This document shows positions 1-12,750 of a stretch of DNA of 64,000 nucleotides, in pieces. The notes below the pieces were generated by a model. The model did not search any database, had not been told where the DNA came from, and worked only from the letters and a program-made list of their open reading frames with translations. The translations under genes were made by a program, and so were the position numbers. Location: assembly GCF_000165425.1 (NCBI RefSeq), contig NW_001799377.1:385204-449203 (forward strand), read 5' to 3'. This DNA comes from Paramecium tetraurelia (Eukaryota; Ciliophora; Oligohymenophorea; Peniculida; Parameciidae). Each line of letters starts with the position of its first letter. The stretch's first letter is position 1.

Positions 1-1
1 G

Positions 2-1933
2 GTTCAAACCTAATAACAAAAGCTGGAAGATATCAGATTACGGAAGTTGTCTCCAGTCTACTAGCTCAAAACTGAAAATATAAGATTAAGTAAAACCGAA
101 AAGATTATATAATTGAAATAGCCAGAAATGTTAAGGCATTAACAAACTATGGCTATTGATGAATATATTTCAAAAGGGGATTGCAAACTAATCTTTTTAC
201 AATAATAAAATGAAGACATTGGATTCAAAACATTTACAGAAATGATGAAGACCAATTCTAGTTGGTGGGGTAAAGTGGATCAATTAAATCCAAATGAATC
301 TACACTTAAAAATAGATTGCAATTCAATCAGCTATAAGCTAATCAATTTACAAATAAATTAAATAGAAAATGGACAAGCACAGTAAAGGAAATTACTGGG
401 TTGATTAATAAATAGTAGGAGTTATAACAACTCTAAAAAGTAAAGAAAATCAAATTGAAACCAAAACCTATTCCATAAGTAGAAGAGGATGAACAAAAAG
501 AAGATGATAATAATAAATAATTGGATCCTTCCTCCACTTTTGTTAAAGTCTTCTGGTTCAACATCTAAATTAATGAATGGAAACCGCCTGTCAGAGAGGG
601 ATGCTCAGTCACTTACATTCCCTCTCTAAATAAGGCATATATGTATGGAGGAATTGGTAATGATCTATTTAAGAATTTTATTGCATTGAATACTCAAACA
701 TGGACATGGAAAGACATAGGAGTAGGCAAAGGAGAAGCACCAGTTGAAGGAAGATTTGGACACACTGCCACATTGTACAAGCAAAGTGTAATCATATATG
801 GAGGTGAAAAAAAGTTTAACAATGTAATGAGGATTAGAGAATGCTATAGCGATGTTAGGATGTTCAATCCAGCAGAAAAATTGTGGACTCAAATTAAGAC
901 ATTTGGTGATCTTATAGAAGGAAGGAGGAACCATATAGCATAATGTGTTGGAAAATACTTTATTATTTATGGAGGAATTAATTCTTTTGGCAAAGTCTTA
1001 AGTGATGTTTGCAGTTTGAATTTAGAAACTAATAAATGGTATTCAACTATAATTATACTCTAGGAATATGTTGTAAATAGAAAATTAATCTCTCGAAGGG
1101 GTTTCAGATGCAGCTTCTGCTTCCTTGTTCAATGGAGAAGTCAAAATGGAGAATCCTTACTTTAGCTATGAATGCAATAAGAAGAAAGGAAAGTATCCCA
1201 ATGTTACTTAAGAGGGAATATATGTATTTGGAGGCAGAATGCAGAATGGAGAGGCTACAAACGATTTGAGAGTCATTTAATTCGGATTTAAACCTATTAG
1301 AATCATTAAACTAAAAACTAAAGTACTTATCTGCCATCATTTTAGGGGTAAGTCCCAGTCGCTCGTTATTCTCATAGTCTCAATTACTACTATAATTTGA
1401 ATGCTCTAATTGTTTACGGAGGTAGAAATGATTCAAAAGAGGAGAACATCCTTAATGATTTATATGTTTTATAATTGATGTAGATGAATTGGGTGCTCGT
1501 TTAATAAATTGGAGGGTTTAAATATGGTAAATTCAGTCACTGTAGTATTTCAATAGACTCCAAAATCTTAATTTTTGGAGGCTACACTCAGAATGTTTAT
1601 GCTAATGCTGACATTCAATTAATCGAATTAGACCAACATAAAGTAACTAAGATGATTAAGGAAACCAAGGTTAACAATTAATTGACAATAAACAGCTTAG
1701 ACTTACTGACCAATGCCAATTTGAAGGTTTTTAAGACTGAATACTATTAAGATAATGTGGATATAGAATAGAATGAAACAAATAAACCTTTTGACACAAT
1801 GAAAATGAGTTCAATGAACCTTAAGACATTTATTCCTATACCAAATAAACCAAGTTCTTAATTGATGCAAGAGTATAAATTATTAAGATTAAACTCTAAA
1901 TTTTCCAAGACTAATATATTTTAAAGCATATGA
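2..1933 (+). CDS. Kelch-repeat protein, 5' end outside window
   Basis: The frame is open from base 2, so the N-terminus lies upstream of the window. With TAA/TAG read as Gln, an N-terminal Gln-rich and charged part of about 180 residues is followed by repeated kelch blades, seen as recurring YGG/FGG doublets (MYGGIGN, IIYGGEKK, IIYGGINS, VFGGRMQN, IVYGGRND, IFGGYTQN) each followed by a W-containing strand. Two introns are needed to keep the frame: 1039-1063 (25 nt) and 1323-1345 (23 nt), both GT...TAG. It ends at the TGA at 1931-1933, 67 bases before the end of the convergent eIF3c gene. Kelch propellers are protein-interaction scaffolds; the specific role is unknown. Confidence 0.85.
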
Positions 1934-2000
1934 AATGTATTTTATTTAAATAAAATTGCCTGTTATACTATACTTTAGATTATTTAATGTAATAAAATTA

Positions 2001-4643
2001 TCATTTTCTTTTTGTTGATGCATTTGGAGGTTTTTTATTTTTAGTAACATTTTTTTTCTTTTGCTTGTTTATTTGATCTACACTTTCTTTGTCTACAGCA
2101 ATACCAAAACTTCCAATTTTAGAATCCTATATTATTTACGTTAAATAATACCATTAATTTTTCATTATTTTTACATTACTGATTTAACTTCTCAATAAGT
2201 ACACTAGCCAATCTTTTGGTTTAATTAGAAATGTCATCATTTACAAAAATCAAGAAGGATTAATCTTAATTATCAATGATCGCTTTAATTTCTCCATAAT
2301 AAATCATCTACAATATTAAAATATGAAATACCTTATAAACAATAGTCTTTGTGATTTATTCAGACAATTAAAATCTTTCCCTGAGGTAATTGATGGAAAT
2401 ATTAGAAAAGGCATTCTTGAAAGTATACAAGTAGCACTTCAAAGCCTATTCTTAAACTCTTTCTTTTAATTGCTATTGGACTTGCTCATAAGAAGGAATT
2501 CTGGTCCAAAGTTGAATCTATTTTAGGAGATCCCAGCATTTAGTCCAATTTCCTTTGGCCAATTCCTTGGATGCTGCATAAATCAAGTCTCTCATATTTT
2601 CAGGTTATGGATTGAAAGTTTATGAATCATAATATTGGCAAAGTTATCTGAATTTTCTACTAATGATTTTATGAGAATCCTCAAATAGATCTTAGTTTAT
2701 GTTTGGAACTTCCAATAACATGGCAGCCAATAAATAAACAAATTCAATAGTCTCAACATTAATTGACATATGATATGGGACAGTATACCTGTATTCTCCT
2801 TCAACTTATTTCATATAATTTTAGGAGAGTAAATCCTTCAGAACTTTGTCTCTGCTCAATAAATCAGCTAAATGGAGGTGAGTCTCATATATTAATCCTT
2901 ATCTGAAAGCTCCGAATCCCAATTAGACCAAAGCTCTATTATAATATAATTGAATCAATGTTTTCATTTATGAGATTTAATCATATGAGATGTTGGATAT
3001 GAATATTTCATGAGCCTACTCATATTTTCCATTCAAAGCTAGATTGTAAACCCAATAAAGTGTTGCCTTTACAATGGTTTCCTTATCTCCATATTTGAGA
3101 ATATTCTCAACAAGAGATTAGATCTTGGATGAAATATCACCATTTCCAAAGATTTATAGTGGAGTTGCTGCTTACTTATTAGTTTATAATTCCAACAACT
3201 TTTAGATCACAGCAGGTCCAATGTAATAGATGGCTTCTAATTGTTTGAAACTCATCAATGCAATGTTGGCAGTGTCATTCTTGATTTTGAGTAATTCCAA
3301 CAATTTTTGGGATAGATGTGTTAATTAATATAGATCACTGAGTCTTTCAGCATATTCCTAAGTGTAATAATCAACATTTTAGAAGGCCTTATTTAGTTCA
3401 ACCTCGAGTGTTTAGAAATTGACTAAAAGAGTGCTGATGAATCTGAACTCAGAGAAGGAGTTTTCTTAATCATATTTGCTGTAGGTATGCAACTTTTCAA
3501 CTTTGACTCCCTTGTCTTGATGAAGTGAGAATAAGAGGAATGTATTTTAATAGATTTACAACCATGATTATCTATTGAAATAGAAGGGTGCTTCTGATTT
3601 TGCTTGATCAATCTATAATGAAATTGTGATAAGCAATATCTATGAGTATAAAATGATGAATTACTTCCACAGCTCTTTGGAGATTCTCCTTGATGAAATA
3701 CTAGATGTATTTTTCACAAATGTAAAGATTCTCCACTTAATTCTTTTGAACTCCCCTAGATGAGACAATCTGCTCTAACTTCTTCTTGACTGCTTCAGGA
3801 TCATAATCAATATGAATTTCTTTATTTTAAGCAATATCGAATTTAACATCATAATCGATGTCTACAGCAACCTTCTTATTGACTTTCTCTTGTTAAATCT
3901 CTTCAACCTTTTGGTCTTTTTTATCTGGTAATTTCTTTTTTAACCAATACCTTCTCCTGACCATTGGATCATTGGATTAAAGCAAATATTTATCATCATC
4001 CTCAGAATCTGATGATTCTTCCTTCTATTGTGCTTCTGGTTCAGAATCAGATCCAGCTGCCTTTTTTTCTGCTCTCACTTTCTTCTTTCTCTCATCTTCA
4101 CTCTGATCAGTAGTGACAGGATTATTGATGAATTCGTCAATTTTGTCCTTAATAGCTACATGATGCATAGAATAAATGAATACTCAAGTTATGCTTTTTG
4201 ATTCTTTGTTTTAATGTGTTGTAAGCTTTGCTATTATTGACTCCCAATTTCTTTTTTTATTCAGCTGTAAATTAGAGTATCAACACTTCGATCTAACACA
4301 TAACTCTTATATAGAATCTAGGCAATCCTCCCTCTTTTTCAAATACTTTAGCACTCTTTTCAACCTCCTTGTTTAATTCTTCGAATTTGTCCAATAATGT
4401 AACAAAATCCTGGTTTTTGATTTTAATCTTGATTTCTTTAATGATTTCTCTCAATCTTGTGTATCTTTTTTCCTTCTCTGTGACTATCACTCTCTATCCT
4501 TCATCATCATCTGAATCTATCAATCCTTAGATAATTCTAGTTCTTGTTGCTTGTGATGCTTATCCTGCATCTACTTCAGGGCCTCCTCTAGGAGCCTCAT
4601 TTTCCCCTTCTGAATTGGATTCCTCCTAAAAGAATTTACTCAT
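2001..4643 (-). CDS. Eukaryotic translation initiation factor 3 subunit C
   Basis: eIF3c is a core scaffold of the eIF3 complex that docks eIF1/eIF5 and the 40S subunit during start-codon selection in the cytoplasm. The N-terminus reads MSKFFQEESNSEGENEAP and is followed by the family's typical blocks: a DSDDDE acid stretch, the EKRYTRLREIIKEIKIKIKN segment, and KVFEKEGGLPRFYIRVM, close to the family's FDKEGGIPRFYIR. A second acidic patch near residue 190 and a Lys-rich tail also fit. Two introns are clear (4183-4156, 28 nt; 3664-3640, 25 nt). The remaining length is not a multiple of three, so at least one more short intron in the C-terminal (PCI) part is unresolved. It starts 109 bases from the next gene on the same strand. 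Confidence 0.9.
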
Positions 4644-4752
4644 ATAATTTCTTTTTAAATAAATGATTTATTTATTTCCATATAATAAAAAATTTTAATA
4701 AGCCCTAAAATTCATAGATATTTTTTAATCAGTCTCAAAAATAAATATATTA

Positions 4753-5534
4753 TCAATTGCTGCGAAATTTTGGGGATTCTGCTATTTTATTACTCCCATA
4801 AAAACAATTCTCTTTTTACTCCGAATCAAAGGTTGATTTTGTATCCACTTAGAGTTTTAACATCAATTGTTGGCACCATTAATTAAATTGAATAACAAAC
4901 TATCTCTTGCCGATCATTTATTACACACAACTATAGTGTTCATCCAATCTCTTTTTGTAAATAGTCATGATATTTTAAAATGGTTTCATTTACATCGACT
5001 CAACAATATTCACCTCATTATGAAGTATATCATCTTTCATTTTATACAATGAATCTGAAATAGATTAAGTGATTTATGTATAGGTCAATTATTCCTATTG
5101 TAATTACAAGCATAAGGAATCCTGAAATTACAATAAATAGTTACTTTTAATTAAATGATTGTCTAAACAATAGAATGTAGCTGTTATTCAATCAATTTTA
5201 CTTAAGTTTAAAGTTGGTCCAAATGCTGAATCTTCATTATGTTTTATTAGAGTTGTTCCTTGAAATTATTTAATCTTCTCTTTCTCTCCTCCATCTCCAA
5301 GAAACTGTTAATTTCAGTGGGCAATTGTATTTCAGTTCCATTAGTGATTCTACTCGGACATTCTTTTGCAAATTTTTTATCTATTAATGTGCATTCACTT
5401 ATTTTAGGCGATTAAGAAGTTTTGCTCATTAGATTCGAGGCTGACAAACAATTCTATAATTTAGGAGATATCTATATATTGTTCTTAGCCCTATCAGACA
5501 CTGCCTTTGTATCCTGGATATTTTTGTTGTTCAT
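4753..5534 (-). CDS. Coiled-coil protein, 252 aa, unknown function
   Basis: The start MNNKNIQDTKAVSDRAKNN opens a frame with one 23-nt intron at 5144-5122 (GTAACT...TTTCAG). The middle is Glu/Lys/Gln-rich with heptad-like Leu/Ile spacing, for example SFLEMEERKRRLNNFKEQL, so a long coiled coil is likely. Without the intron the reading frame hits stops, and with it the frame runs cleanly to TGA at 4755-4753. No catalytic motif or membrane segment is visible. It sits head to tail with eIF3c on the same strand. I do not recognise a family. Confidence 0.7.
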
Positions 5535-5750
5535 TCTACTCAAAATCAGAGAGATTTAAGATGCAGTGGTTTATGTCTAATCCTTACATTTTGTCCCTTT
5601 CTAATCCTTAGATTGGTTTTTGGCTTTTATGTAGTATTGATGAACTGACTTCAGCTACATAAATTTAACTAACTTTTTTTATTATTAAATTATTATCCTC
5701 AATATTACAAAAATTGATTATTATACATTTAGTTCATTAATATTATTTTC

Positions 5751-6845
5751 ATGTACAAGCTAAATATTTTTGCTGCCAAACAATTTTTCGATTTACAAAC
5801 CCCAGTCAACTTTCTTGCAAAAAAAAAAAATTTTGCAAATGTTAGAGAGATTCGATAAAACAATAAAATTGAATTGGGTCTTAAACTTGGTTCACATTCT
5901 CTACCACATAATACCTGGATTAACACTCCCCTTACTACAAATCGAATCATCAAACCCTAAGGATCTTTGGCACTCCATCAAAAATTTAATAAACTACCTA
6001 TTTATATGGCAAGAAAGGATATGATCAAAGAATTGGAGAAATTTAAATAGAGAGCCTGCTCCACTTCTCCATCAAAAAAACAGAAAAAATATCATAACCT
6101 AAATTGTAACAATTTCGAGAGAAATGAAAAATTAAAGAAGTATTTCCAGACGCAATCATAAAATAGTCCGTAAAAATTAAATAGTTTATCCTATTTTGAA
6201 GACTCACGTCAATAAATCTTTTCATCGCAAAAGTTTCATGAAAATAATTTTCAAAGATTAAATTCTGTAAAACCAACAATTCAACCAAAATTCCCTTAAT
6301 TGAAAAAAAATTAAAAGACTGAATCTAATGAAATCGATAGACAAAACAGTGAACTAATGAATACATCCATCAATCAAAACTTTTAAGAGTGCTCCTCACC
6401 CAAAAGAGACAGAATTCAAAACCAAAAATACTATCAACCAAACAAATGTACCCTCTAAAGAAATAAATTCTTAAACGACTCCTACAGATTATACGGATTT
6501 GTTACAGAAATAAAAGACTAAAAATAAAAGTATTCAACATTGCATGTGAGTAATTTCATCAACCTCAACAAATCTAGTGAATAGAATAATAATGCAAACT
6601 CATCCAAATCAAGAGAACTAACTCCCTAAGATAAAACCATGAAAAAGTCAAGGTCTTCAAAAGATAAATTATAAAACTTGCTAAAACAATCTCATCTAAA
6701 ACATCTTGAAAGACATTTTAGAATTCCTGCTAAAAAACATAAATCTCCAAAAAAGCAGGAAGAATATGATAGAAATCTTGTTCTCTCTTACTTTCCAAAA
6801 TAAGATTTAGAACAGATTCTTAAAAAAAAATAATAATTCGTATGA
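5751..6845 (+). CDS. Basic, Ser/Asn/Lys-rich protein, 364 aa, unknown function
   Basis: A single uninterrupted frame of 365 codons runs from ATG at 5751 to TGA at 6843 when TAA/TAG are read as Gln. The N-terminus reads MYKLNIFAAKQFFDLQTPVN. The rest is low in hydrophobic residues and rich in Lys, Asn, Ser and Gln, so it is probably largely disordered. No recognised domain, signal peptide or membrane segment is visible. A chance run of 365 codons without TGA is improbable at this base composition. It is divergent from the coiled-coil gene that starts at 5534, so the 216 bases between them hold both promoters. Confidence 0.65.
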
Positions 6846-7071
6846 AAAAAATATTTGGCTATTTTTCTAAGTCGTAAAACATATTTTTAAATATTTCCTT
6901 ATCAAAGTATTAAATATATATTATTATTATAATTATTTTAAAACCTTAATTAATATTGAAAATAAACTTGGTATTTCACTCATATATTAAATTATTATTA
7001 GTTACAACACTGTAATATAGACTTAACTTGAATTCTATTTTATTAATTAATATAGTAAAATAAAAATGTAT

Positions 7072-9548
7072 TCATAATTGAATATGAGGTAGATCCATTA
7101 ATTCCTTAGATGTCATAATGAAAACATCACGCTTCATAGGGTCTGTTGCTAACCATATCTATGACGAGTAAGCTTTGCAAAAGTCAGTATCTGAATCATC
7201 ATCACTAGTCATTTGTCCTCTGGCCTTTTAACTAAATAATAAATATAACAATTACTTTTAAACTATTCTCATTAATTATTCTTTTTATTCTGTTAAGTAT
7301 TGATTTCCAATATCCTTTTTTTCAGTTTCTGGCTCTCTGAAATAAACATTTTTCTTTCCCTATACAGACTTGGAATAAGTTTTTTAAGATCCTACATTTT
7401 CCTTCCCCTTTTTAAGATTTGATCTCAATTAAATTGTTGTTTTCTCGAGGAAATCTTTATCATCTTCTTCATCACTGCTGTTGTCAATTAATTTCCCAGC
7501 ATAAGGAGTCCATTTAGAATGTTATGCATTATACATATCATCCTCTAATAATTGGACTTCACCCAAATCATGAAACACAGGATATCTAGGTTGACTAACA
7601 AACTTTTGCTCCTTCCTATATTTTGGACCTTTCTCCCTCTCTTAAGGTTTGCGAGCATATTCTTATCTAGGTTTCTCTTATTAAACCTCTCTTACAGCTG
7701 GTCTTTTCTTTTTCTACATTAAAATTTATTCTTTTATTTCCATTTCAACCTATTCTCTAAAACCCATTTTTTATTCCTCTTCATAATCTCCTTTGTATTA
7801 AGGTAATTCTGCCTCTGCAAATATGAACTCCCCTAAATCAGGCTCTTAGATGGTTGTTTTTTGTACTTTTTAAGGATTTCTTGGCTCTTTAGTTTATGAT
7901 TTCTTTATTTATTTTTCCACTTCTCCTTTAATATCAATTTGTTAAGCCATTTCTCTTTTTAATTTGAGTTCCTTTTCTGTAAGAGGTTCTGGGTTCTTTA
8001 AAGTAATATTTTTTCTATCTTTAAGATCAGTTTTAAATTTTTCAACCTTTTTTTACTTCTTTTCCTAATCTTCTTTGAATTCTCTAACTTCTCTTGATGT
8101 CAGAACTTTCCCATTTTTCACTTTTTGTTAATAATGTTAAATCGTTCCTTATTCATGAAGATCTTCTGCTTCATTTTCAGCTTCTTCAAACATCTCTTTA
8201 ACTCCAAAATCCTCTCTAGGTTGTTTAATTCTACTTAAACTGACTGATGGTCCTACTTTGTTGTCAAATTCTTTATTTGGAGTCCACTTACGCTTTTTCA
8301 TTGATGAAAAGATTGCTTTAACTTGTCTATTAATATAATCAATCTTATGCTTTTTTATTATTGTCTCCTTTTGCTTTTATTTCTTTTGCTATTACATTTC
8401 ATCAATAATGTTTTTAGCATTTTATTCAAAAAAGTCTTAATTCAACTTAGAGGAGTGTTAGGATTTACATCTGACTGGAGATTTAGTTTTTTCCCTTTAA
8501 GATAATGAAAATTGTTTTTTATCAACAGCCTTTTTGGCTTCTTCTACCCACATTTTTTTATAACGAGACTCTCTCTCTTAGCTTTCAGGGAATAACTTAG
8601 CTAAATTGACTTAATTAGGTTTCTATTCTTCTTCCTATTATTCAATTTTTAACTGTCGTTCATATTCCTTTTCTTCCTATAATTTTGAAAACTTCATTTT
8701 TTCCTCTTATAATTTTTTTTAATTGACCCCCCAGGCAAATTTTTATTCAAAATTCTCTCTTTAAGTGTGGGCTCTAACAATTTATTATTTGCCATATTTT
8801 TTCATTCTTTCTCTTTATTACAATTTTTCTTGTCTCATTCTCTCCTGTCTTTCTGCTTCTTCCTTTTTTGAATAAACATATTTTTTGTTATTTTCAGCAA
8901 CGATTTTACTCACATTTCGATATACTTAAGGATTTGATTCTGGTTAAGGTGCTTATCTAATTTCATCATCTCCTTATTCTCTATCTGAGATATACGATTC
9001 AGTTCCACTTGTCTAAGAGTCATCATCGACATCCTCTGTAAATTTCTTCTATTCAAATAAGGCTCCAACCAAATTTGGGAATTATTCACTTAAAGGTTTA
9101 AATTATCTAGGTTCTCTGTATGGGGCATTATGACTTCGAATTGGTGATTTAGATTTAGGAGAGTGTTATGGTGATCTTTGGGATTCAGGAGATGATAATT
9201 TAGCTGATTTTTGATGATTTGTAATGTTCTGAAATACCGTATGAGATTATGTAGTTGGTTATTATTTTTTTGATTCTGATTGTTTTTTTGAATTTGGAAT
9301 TTAAGTTGACTTTTTAGGTATTGTTTTCTAAGATGAATTATTGTTCACTTTTTTTTGTTTACCTTTTTCTTATTCTTTCTTAGCAGGCTCTTTTGACTAT
9401 TTAACTAATTATGGTTGAGGAGTGGCTGCAAACTTCAAAACTTTGACATCTAGTCATATTATGAATTATTACTATCATTTATTGGTTACCCATCAATATT
9501 GAACAGAACTTCCTTATCAACTTTCCTACCTATGATGGCACTAGACAT
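7072..9548 (-). CDS. Large charged coiled-coil protein, about 809 aa
   Basis: The start MSSAIIGRKVDKEVLFNIDG is followed by a 23-nt intron (9472-9450). Then come a Ser/Pro/Gln-rich low-complexity part, an acidic patch (EDVDDDSQ), and long Glu/Lys/Arg/Gln helices such as EEAERQERMRQEKLQQRERM, which suggest an extended coiled coil. A KWTP motif occurs twice (KRKWTPNKEF and SKWTPYAGKL). Near the C-terminus a 24-nt stretch (7255-7232, GTAATT...TTTAG) has intron ends but is in frame and stop-free, so it may be spliced or coded. The tail ends LMDLPHIQL. A cytoskeletal or basal-body role is possible, but this is only a guess from composition. Confidence 0.75.
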
Positions 9549-10214
9549 TCGTTATTTATATAATTTAATTAATTAAATTTATAAGTTAATTAATCATCTA
9601 AAACTCAAATAAAAATCTCAATTCACCAATTCTTTGTGTCAATTTTCAGTCATTTAGGGTATTTTTTTTAACCTAAACAAAGAAATATCCAATATTTAAT
9701 TTCATTGTTTCCTCAAAGAATACTATTTTCTTAAACTTTATTTTGTACTTTCCATTATTCTGTACTATTATTAATCCTTTCTGACTCAGTTCATCTTTGA
9801 ATCTTATAAACTAATATGGTTTATAAATAGATATTAGACAATTCATATGAATTGAAGTCTACATTATTAATCTTAAAGAAATTACTTCTATTATTTAAAT
9901 TCAATCCCAAAATGGCATTCTAATATTATTGATCATATTAAGTAATCAGGAAGTTATTATTCTTTGTGTTTAATAACATACAAAATAGAAAAAGTAAAAA
10001 AGAAAGAAGTGCTTTTTTGAGGAAAGAACTTAATTATTAAAGATCTTATTGGCTATGTTGTGACAAAGTGCAATGCTATTTTAACTCATTATGCTAAAAT
10101 TAATAATATGGATTGCTAATAGATTTAAATATAGAACTTATTGAACGTTTAATTTACTCTCAAATTCATTTATATATTCTTATCCGTTTATTAATATAAT
10201 TATTAGAATTAAAA
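9549..10214. other. Gene-free stretch
   Basis: This AT-rich interval lies upstream of the minus-strand gene starting at 9548. Reading both strands with TGA as the only stop I see no frame with coding-like composition. It must hold the promoter of the minus-strand gene, but no recognisable element was identified. Confidence 0.4.
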
Positions 10215-10483
10215 ATGGTCTTTTCACTAACCAAAGATATTTGTATATTTGAACTCACAAAACTTATTCAGCACCTTTGCAAAACAGAAATATTCAAATC
10301 CTAAGGAAGTATTTTAGACAGAAGACTGCTAATGATGGCCAACTTAATTTTAGTTTCTTATACATCAATTGTAATCTTAATTTACAATAGATTTAATTGG
10401 ATTAGAAATTGAATGTATTACAAAATAAAATTAAATAATTTTTCATATATTTTCATATAATTTTACTATATCAACAATCTTGA
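10215..10483 (+). CDS. Possible small protein, 79 aa
   Basis: ATG at 10215 gives MVFSLTKDIS, then a 29-nt GTATAT...TTCAG intron (10244-10272) restores a frame that continues SPLQNRNIQILRKYFRQKTA to a TGA at 10481-10483. The spliced length is an exact multiple of three (80 codons) and the spliced product has coding-like, Gln-rich composition. Its last 40 bases overlap the 3' end of the minus-strand gene ending at 10443. No family is recognised. It could also be chance, because TGA-free runs of this size are not rare in AT-rich DNA. Confidence 0.35.
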
Positions 10484-11226
10484 ATGCTGTTTTAAAATCT
10501 ATTTTTTTCCTTAGTGAATCATATATTGAAATATCTTATCTATCATGAGTCTTCTATTCTTTATAATTACTTTAGAATTCAAATAAATCATCAAGATTTA
10601 TAGATATCTATGGTTATTTTAATTATTTTACTTGATCTTCTTCTTCTTCCTCTTCATCATGATCTTTAAACTTACTCACCACAATGTATTAATCATTTGA
10701 AAGATTATCTTTATTTAGATTTTTTTCCGAACACACCTCCGTTTATTAATCGTCTATTTAATCCTTTTACTACTGTTCGTCTAATTGAGAGAGAATATCT
10801 ATTTTCTTGATCTGTTTTAGACAATGGTTTAGGGGTATCCAAAACTCTATCTTTAAAATCATTGATTTTATTTGAATTTTAATCTTCATTCTAATTATTG
10901 GGAGTCATTTTTTATTGTGGTGCTTCTTATAGTTTTTTCCATTCAATAATGCTGTAGAAATGCTCATAATCTTCAAGATCCGAATAGTTTTTAGTTTCTT
11001 CATCTGAGGATGTTTAATCCAAAAGCCATTTACCTTTAATTGAACTTGAGATTTTTCTGCTTAATTGTTTCTTCTTTTTTTTACTTAAATACTCCGATGG
11101 GCATTTGTAAATAGAGTGAACTGTGTTCTTCTCAAAACAAAATGTCACGCTTTTGGTTTTCTATCCATCTTTGTCCTCTTGTGTCTAATTATCTTGTACT
11201 ATTTAAATTATAACTTATTAAAATTA
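10443..11226 (-). CDS. Charged protein with possible PP1-docking motif; start unresolved
   Basis: A frame open from the TGA at 11229-11227 down to TGA at 10445-10443 encodes an acidic, Ser/Lys-rich protein of about 250 residues. Recognisable pieces are KTKSVTFCFEKNTVHS near the N-terminus, a poly-Lys run, SSDEETKNYSDLEDYEHF, and a stretch of six Glu near the C-terminus. No ATG lies in the open frame before the upstream stop, so the true start is probably in a short upstream exon. A 28-nt GTGTGT...AAAG segment (10736-10709) is needed to join two coding frames, and removing it makes the length a multiple of three. Function is unknown. Confidence 0.5.
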
Positions 11227-11229
11227 TCA

Positions 11230-11859
11230 AATGGCTATTTTAATTTATAAGAAAATCCTAATTTTCAAGTTTGATAACTATTTTAATTGTAGACTAAATT
11301 TAATGGCAGATCTAATAAAGTTAATTGTTAATTTTGGTTCTATTTATAAAATATCATTTATTCCATTTTATTTGAAAATATCAATATTGATTTATTTTGA
11401 TTCTTTAAAAATACTAATTAATTATGTTTACTTTAAATTATATGCTTATTGGAAACAAATATATTTATATTTCAAATGGAAAGTGTTATCACCATCTTAT
11501 TTTGGATTTTGAGACTATTATGAGATCGGTTCTAATCAATATGAGTTACTAATAAAGTGATCATTATGATACTTAATAAATTGAATTAAAAGTGACAAAG
11601 AAATATATTTTCAAGATAAATAAGATGATTAGTTAACAAATACTGAATTCATTCTTTTTAGTATGAAATGATATTATAATATACCAAGTTAGTTTCCATG
11701 ATTCAACAATCAATCCAGCTACACACCATTTAGTTAATTAATAAATTGAATAAAATGGTTAACCTAAGATATAATTATTAAGTTGTTTAAATTACAAATA
11801 TTAGGAATGCAACAATACACTCTGAAAATAGAGAGGATTGTCTTTGAAATGATTTCAGG
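11230..11859. other. No intact gene seen
   Basis: A plus-strand hydrophobic frame exists at 11231-11512, but its composition (Ile/Leu/Phe/Tyr/Lys) is what translated AT-rich non-coding DNA gives. No splice-consistent model or family motif was found on either strand. Confidence 0.35.
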
Positions 11860-12750
11860 ATTATGATAAATATTCAACAAAACATTTAAGATGATACATT
11901 TTGAATAAATCAATGGATTCACGAAGGACATATAATAGAGAAAAATTAATTTGCTAAATTATAATGTATTTAGACTAAGGAACTGAATGTAAACTTAGAA
12001 GAAAGATTTGAATATCTCTCTGATATAGAAGGCAAAGGTATTGATTCAAGTGGTGAATTACAAGATTGATAAATTCCTTAAGATTAAAAAGAACTAAAGA
12101 TTTTATAAGAAAATTAGATATTAGATTTGTGCTACACTTAGTAATGTTAGGATATTCTTTCGAGTATTATTTCAAAGGATGTTGTATAAATCAAACATAT
12201 TATCTACTTAAATCAGGTAAGGAAGACTTCCGAAGTGGTGTAGTGGAAATTTAAAGTACTATAGAAAACATAGATGGATAAAAAAAGATTTCTATTTTTA
12301 GAATGATGATGATTATATTTACTTTGTAGCACTAAAGTAGGCAAAATACAACAAGGAAAATAGATTTCTATAATTTATGTTTTAAGTAACAAGAATACTT
12401 AATGTTTTGGATTGAATTCACTATGAAAAATAATGAGTATAATTCATTCATCTTAGAGAATAGGATATTATTTATATATGTTATTAGTTCATCCAGAACC
12501 TATTGTCATAAAAATGAGATCTAATTTAACATTATTTTCAAAAATTTAGTGAATAATAATCATCTCAAATGTAGGTATGGAGTTCCAATCAATCAATTAA
12601 GTAGTAAAATAATGTTAAAGTACACAAATATATAAGAAGGTATATTCGATGAGGATGTATATTTCATAATTTATAGAGACATTTTCAGTGGTTTATAATG
12701 TATGATGGAGTAGAAATTCAATTTTATTAATCTTCACAATTTTGATTGAT
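11860..12750 (+). pseudogene. Probable decaying protein-coding gene of unknown family
   Basis: Protein-like text appears in two adjacent frames: QWIHEGHIIEKNQFAKLQCI and FEYLSDIEGKGIDSSGELQD in one, then DKFLKIKKNQRFYKKIRYQI, FYFQNDDDYIYFVALKQAKY and IHLREQDIIYICYQFIQN in the next. The join between the first two needs a one-base shift near 12065 without any GT...AG pair around it. Several in-frame TGA codons follow, at places where Trp would fit the context (for example VLD-TGA-IHYEK). Such a mix of stops and a frameshift suggests a pseudogene from an old gene duplication, which is common in Paramecium after genome duplications. An assembly error is the alternative. Confidence 0.4.

Noticed and set aside
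665-934. Minus-strand ORF opposite the kelch gene
   Set aside because: It is the reverse complement of strongly kelch-like coding sequence and has no features of its own.
11231-11512. 93-residue hydrophobic plus-strand ORF
   Set aside because: Looks like chance translation of AT-rich DNA; no motif, no homology-like text, and no supporting splice pattern.
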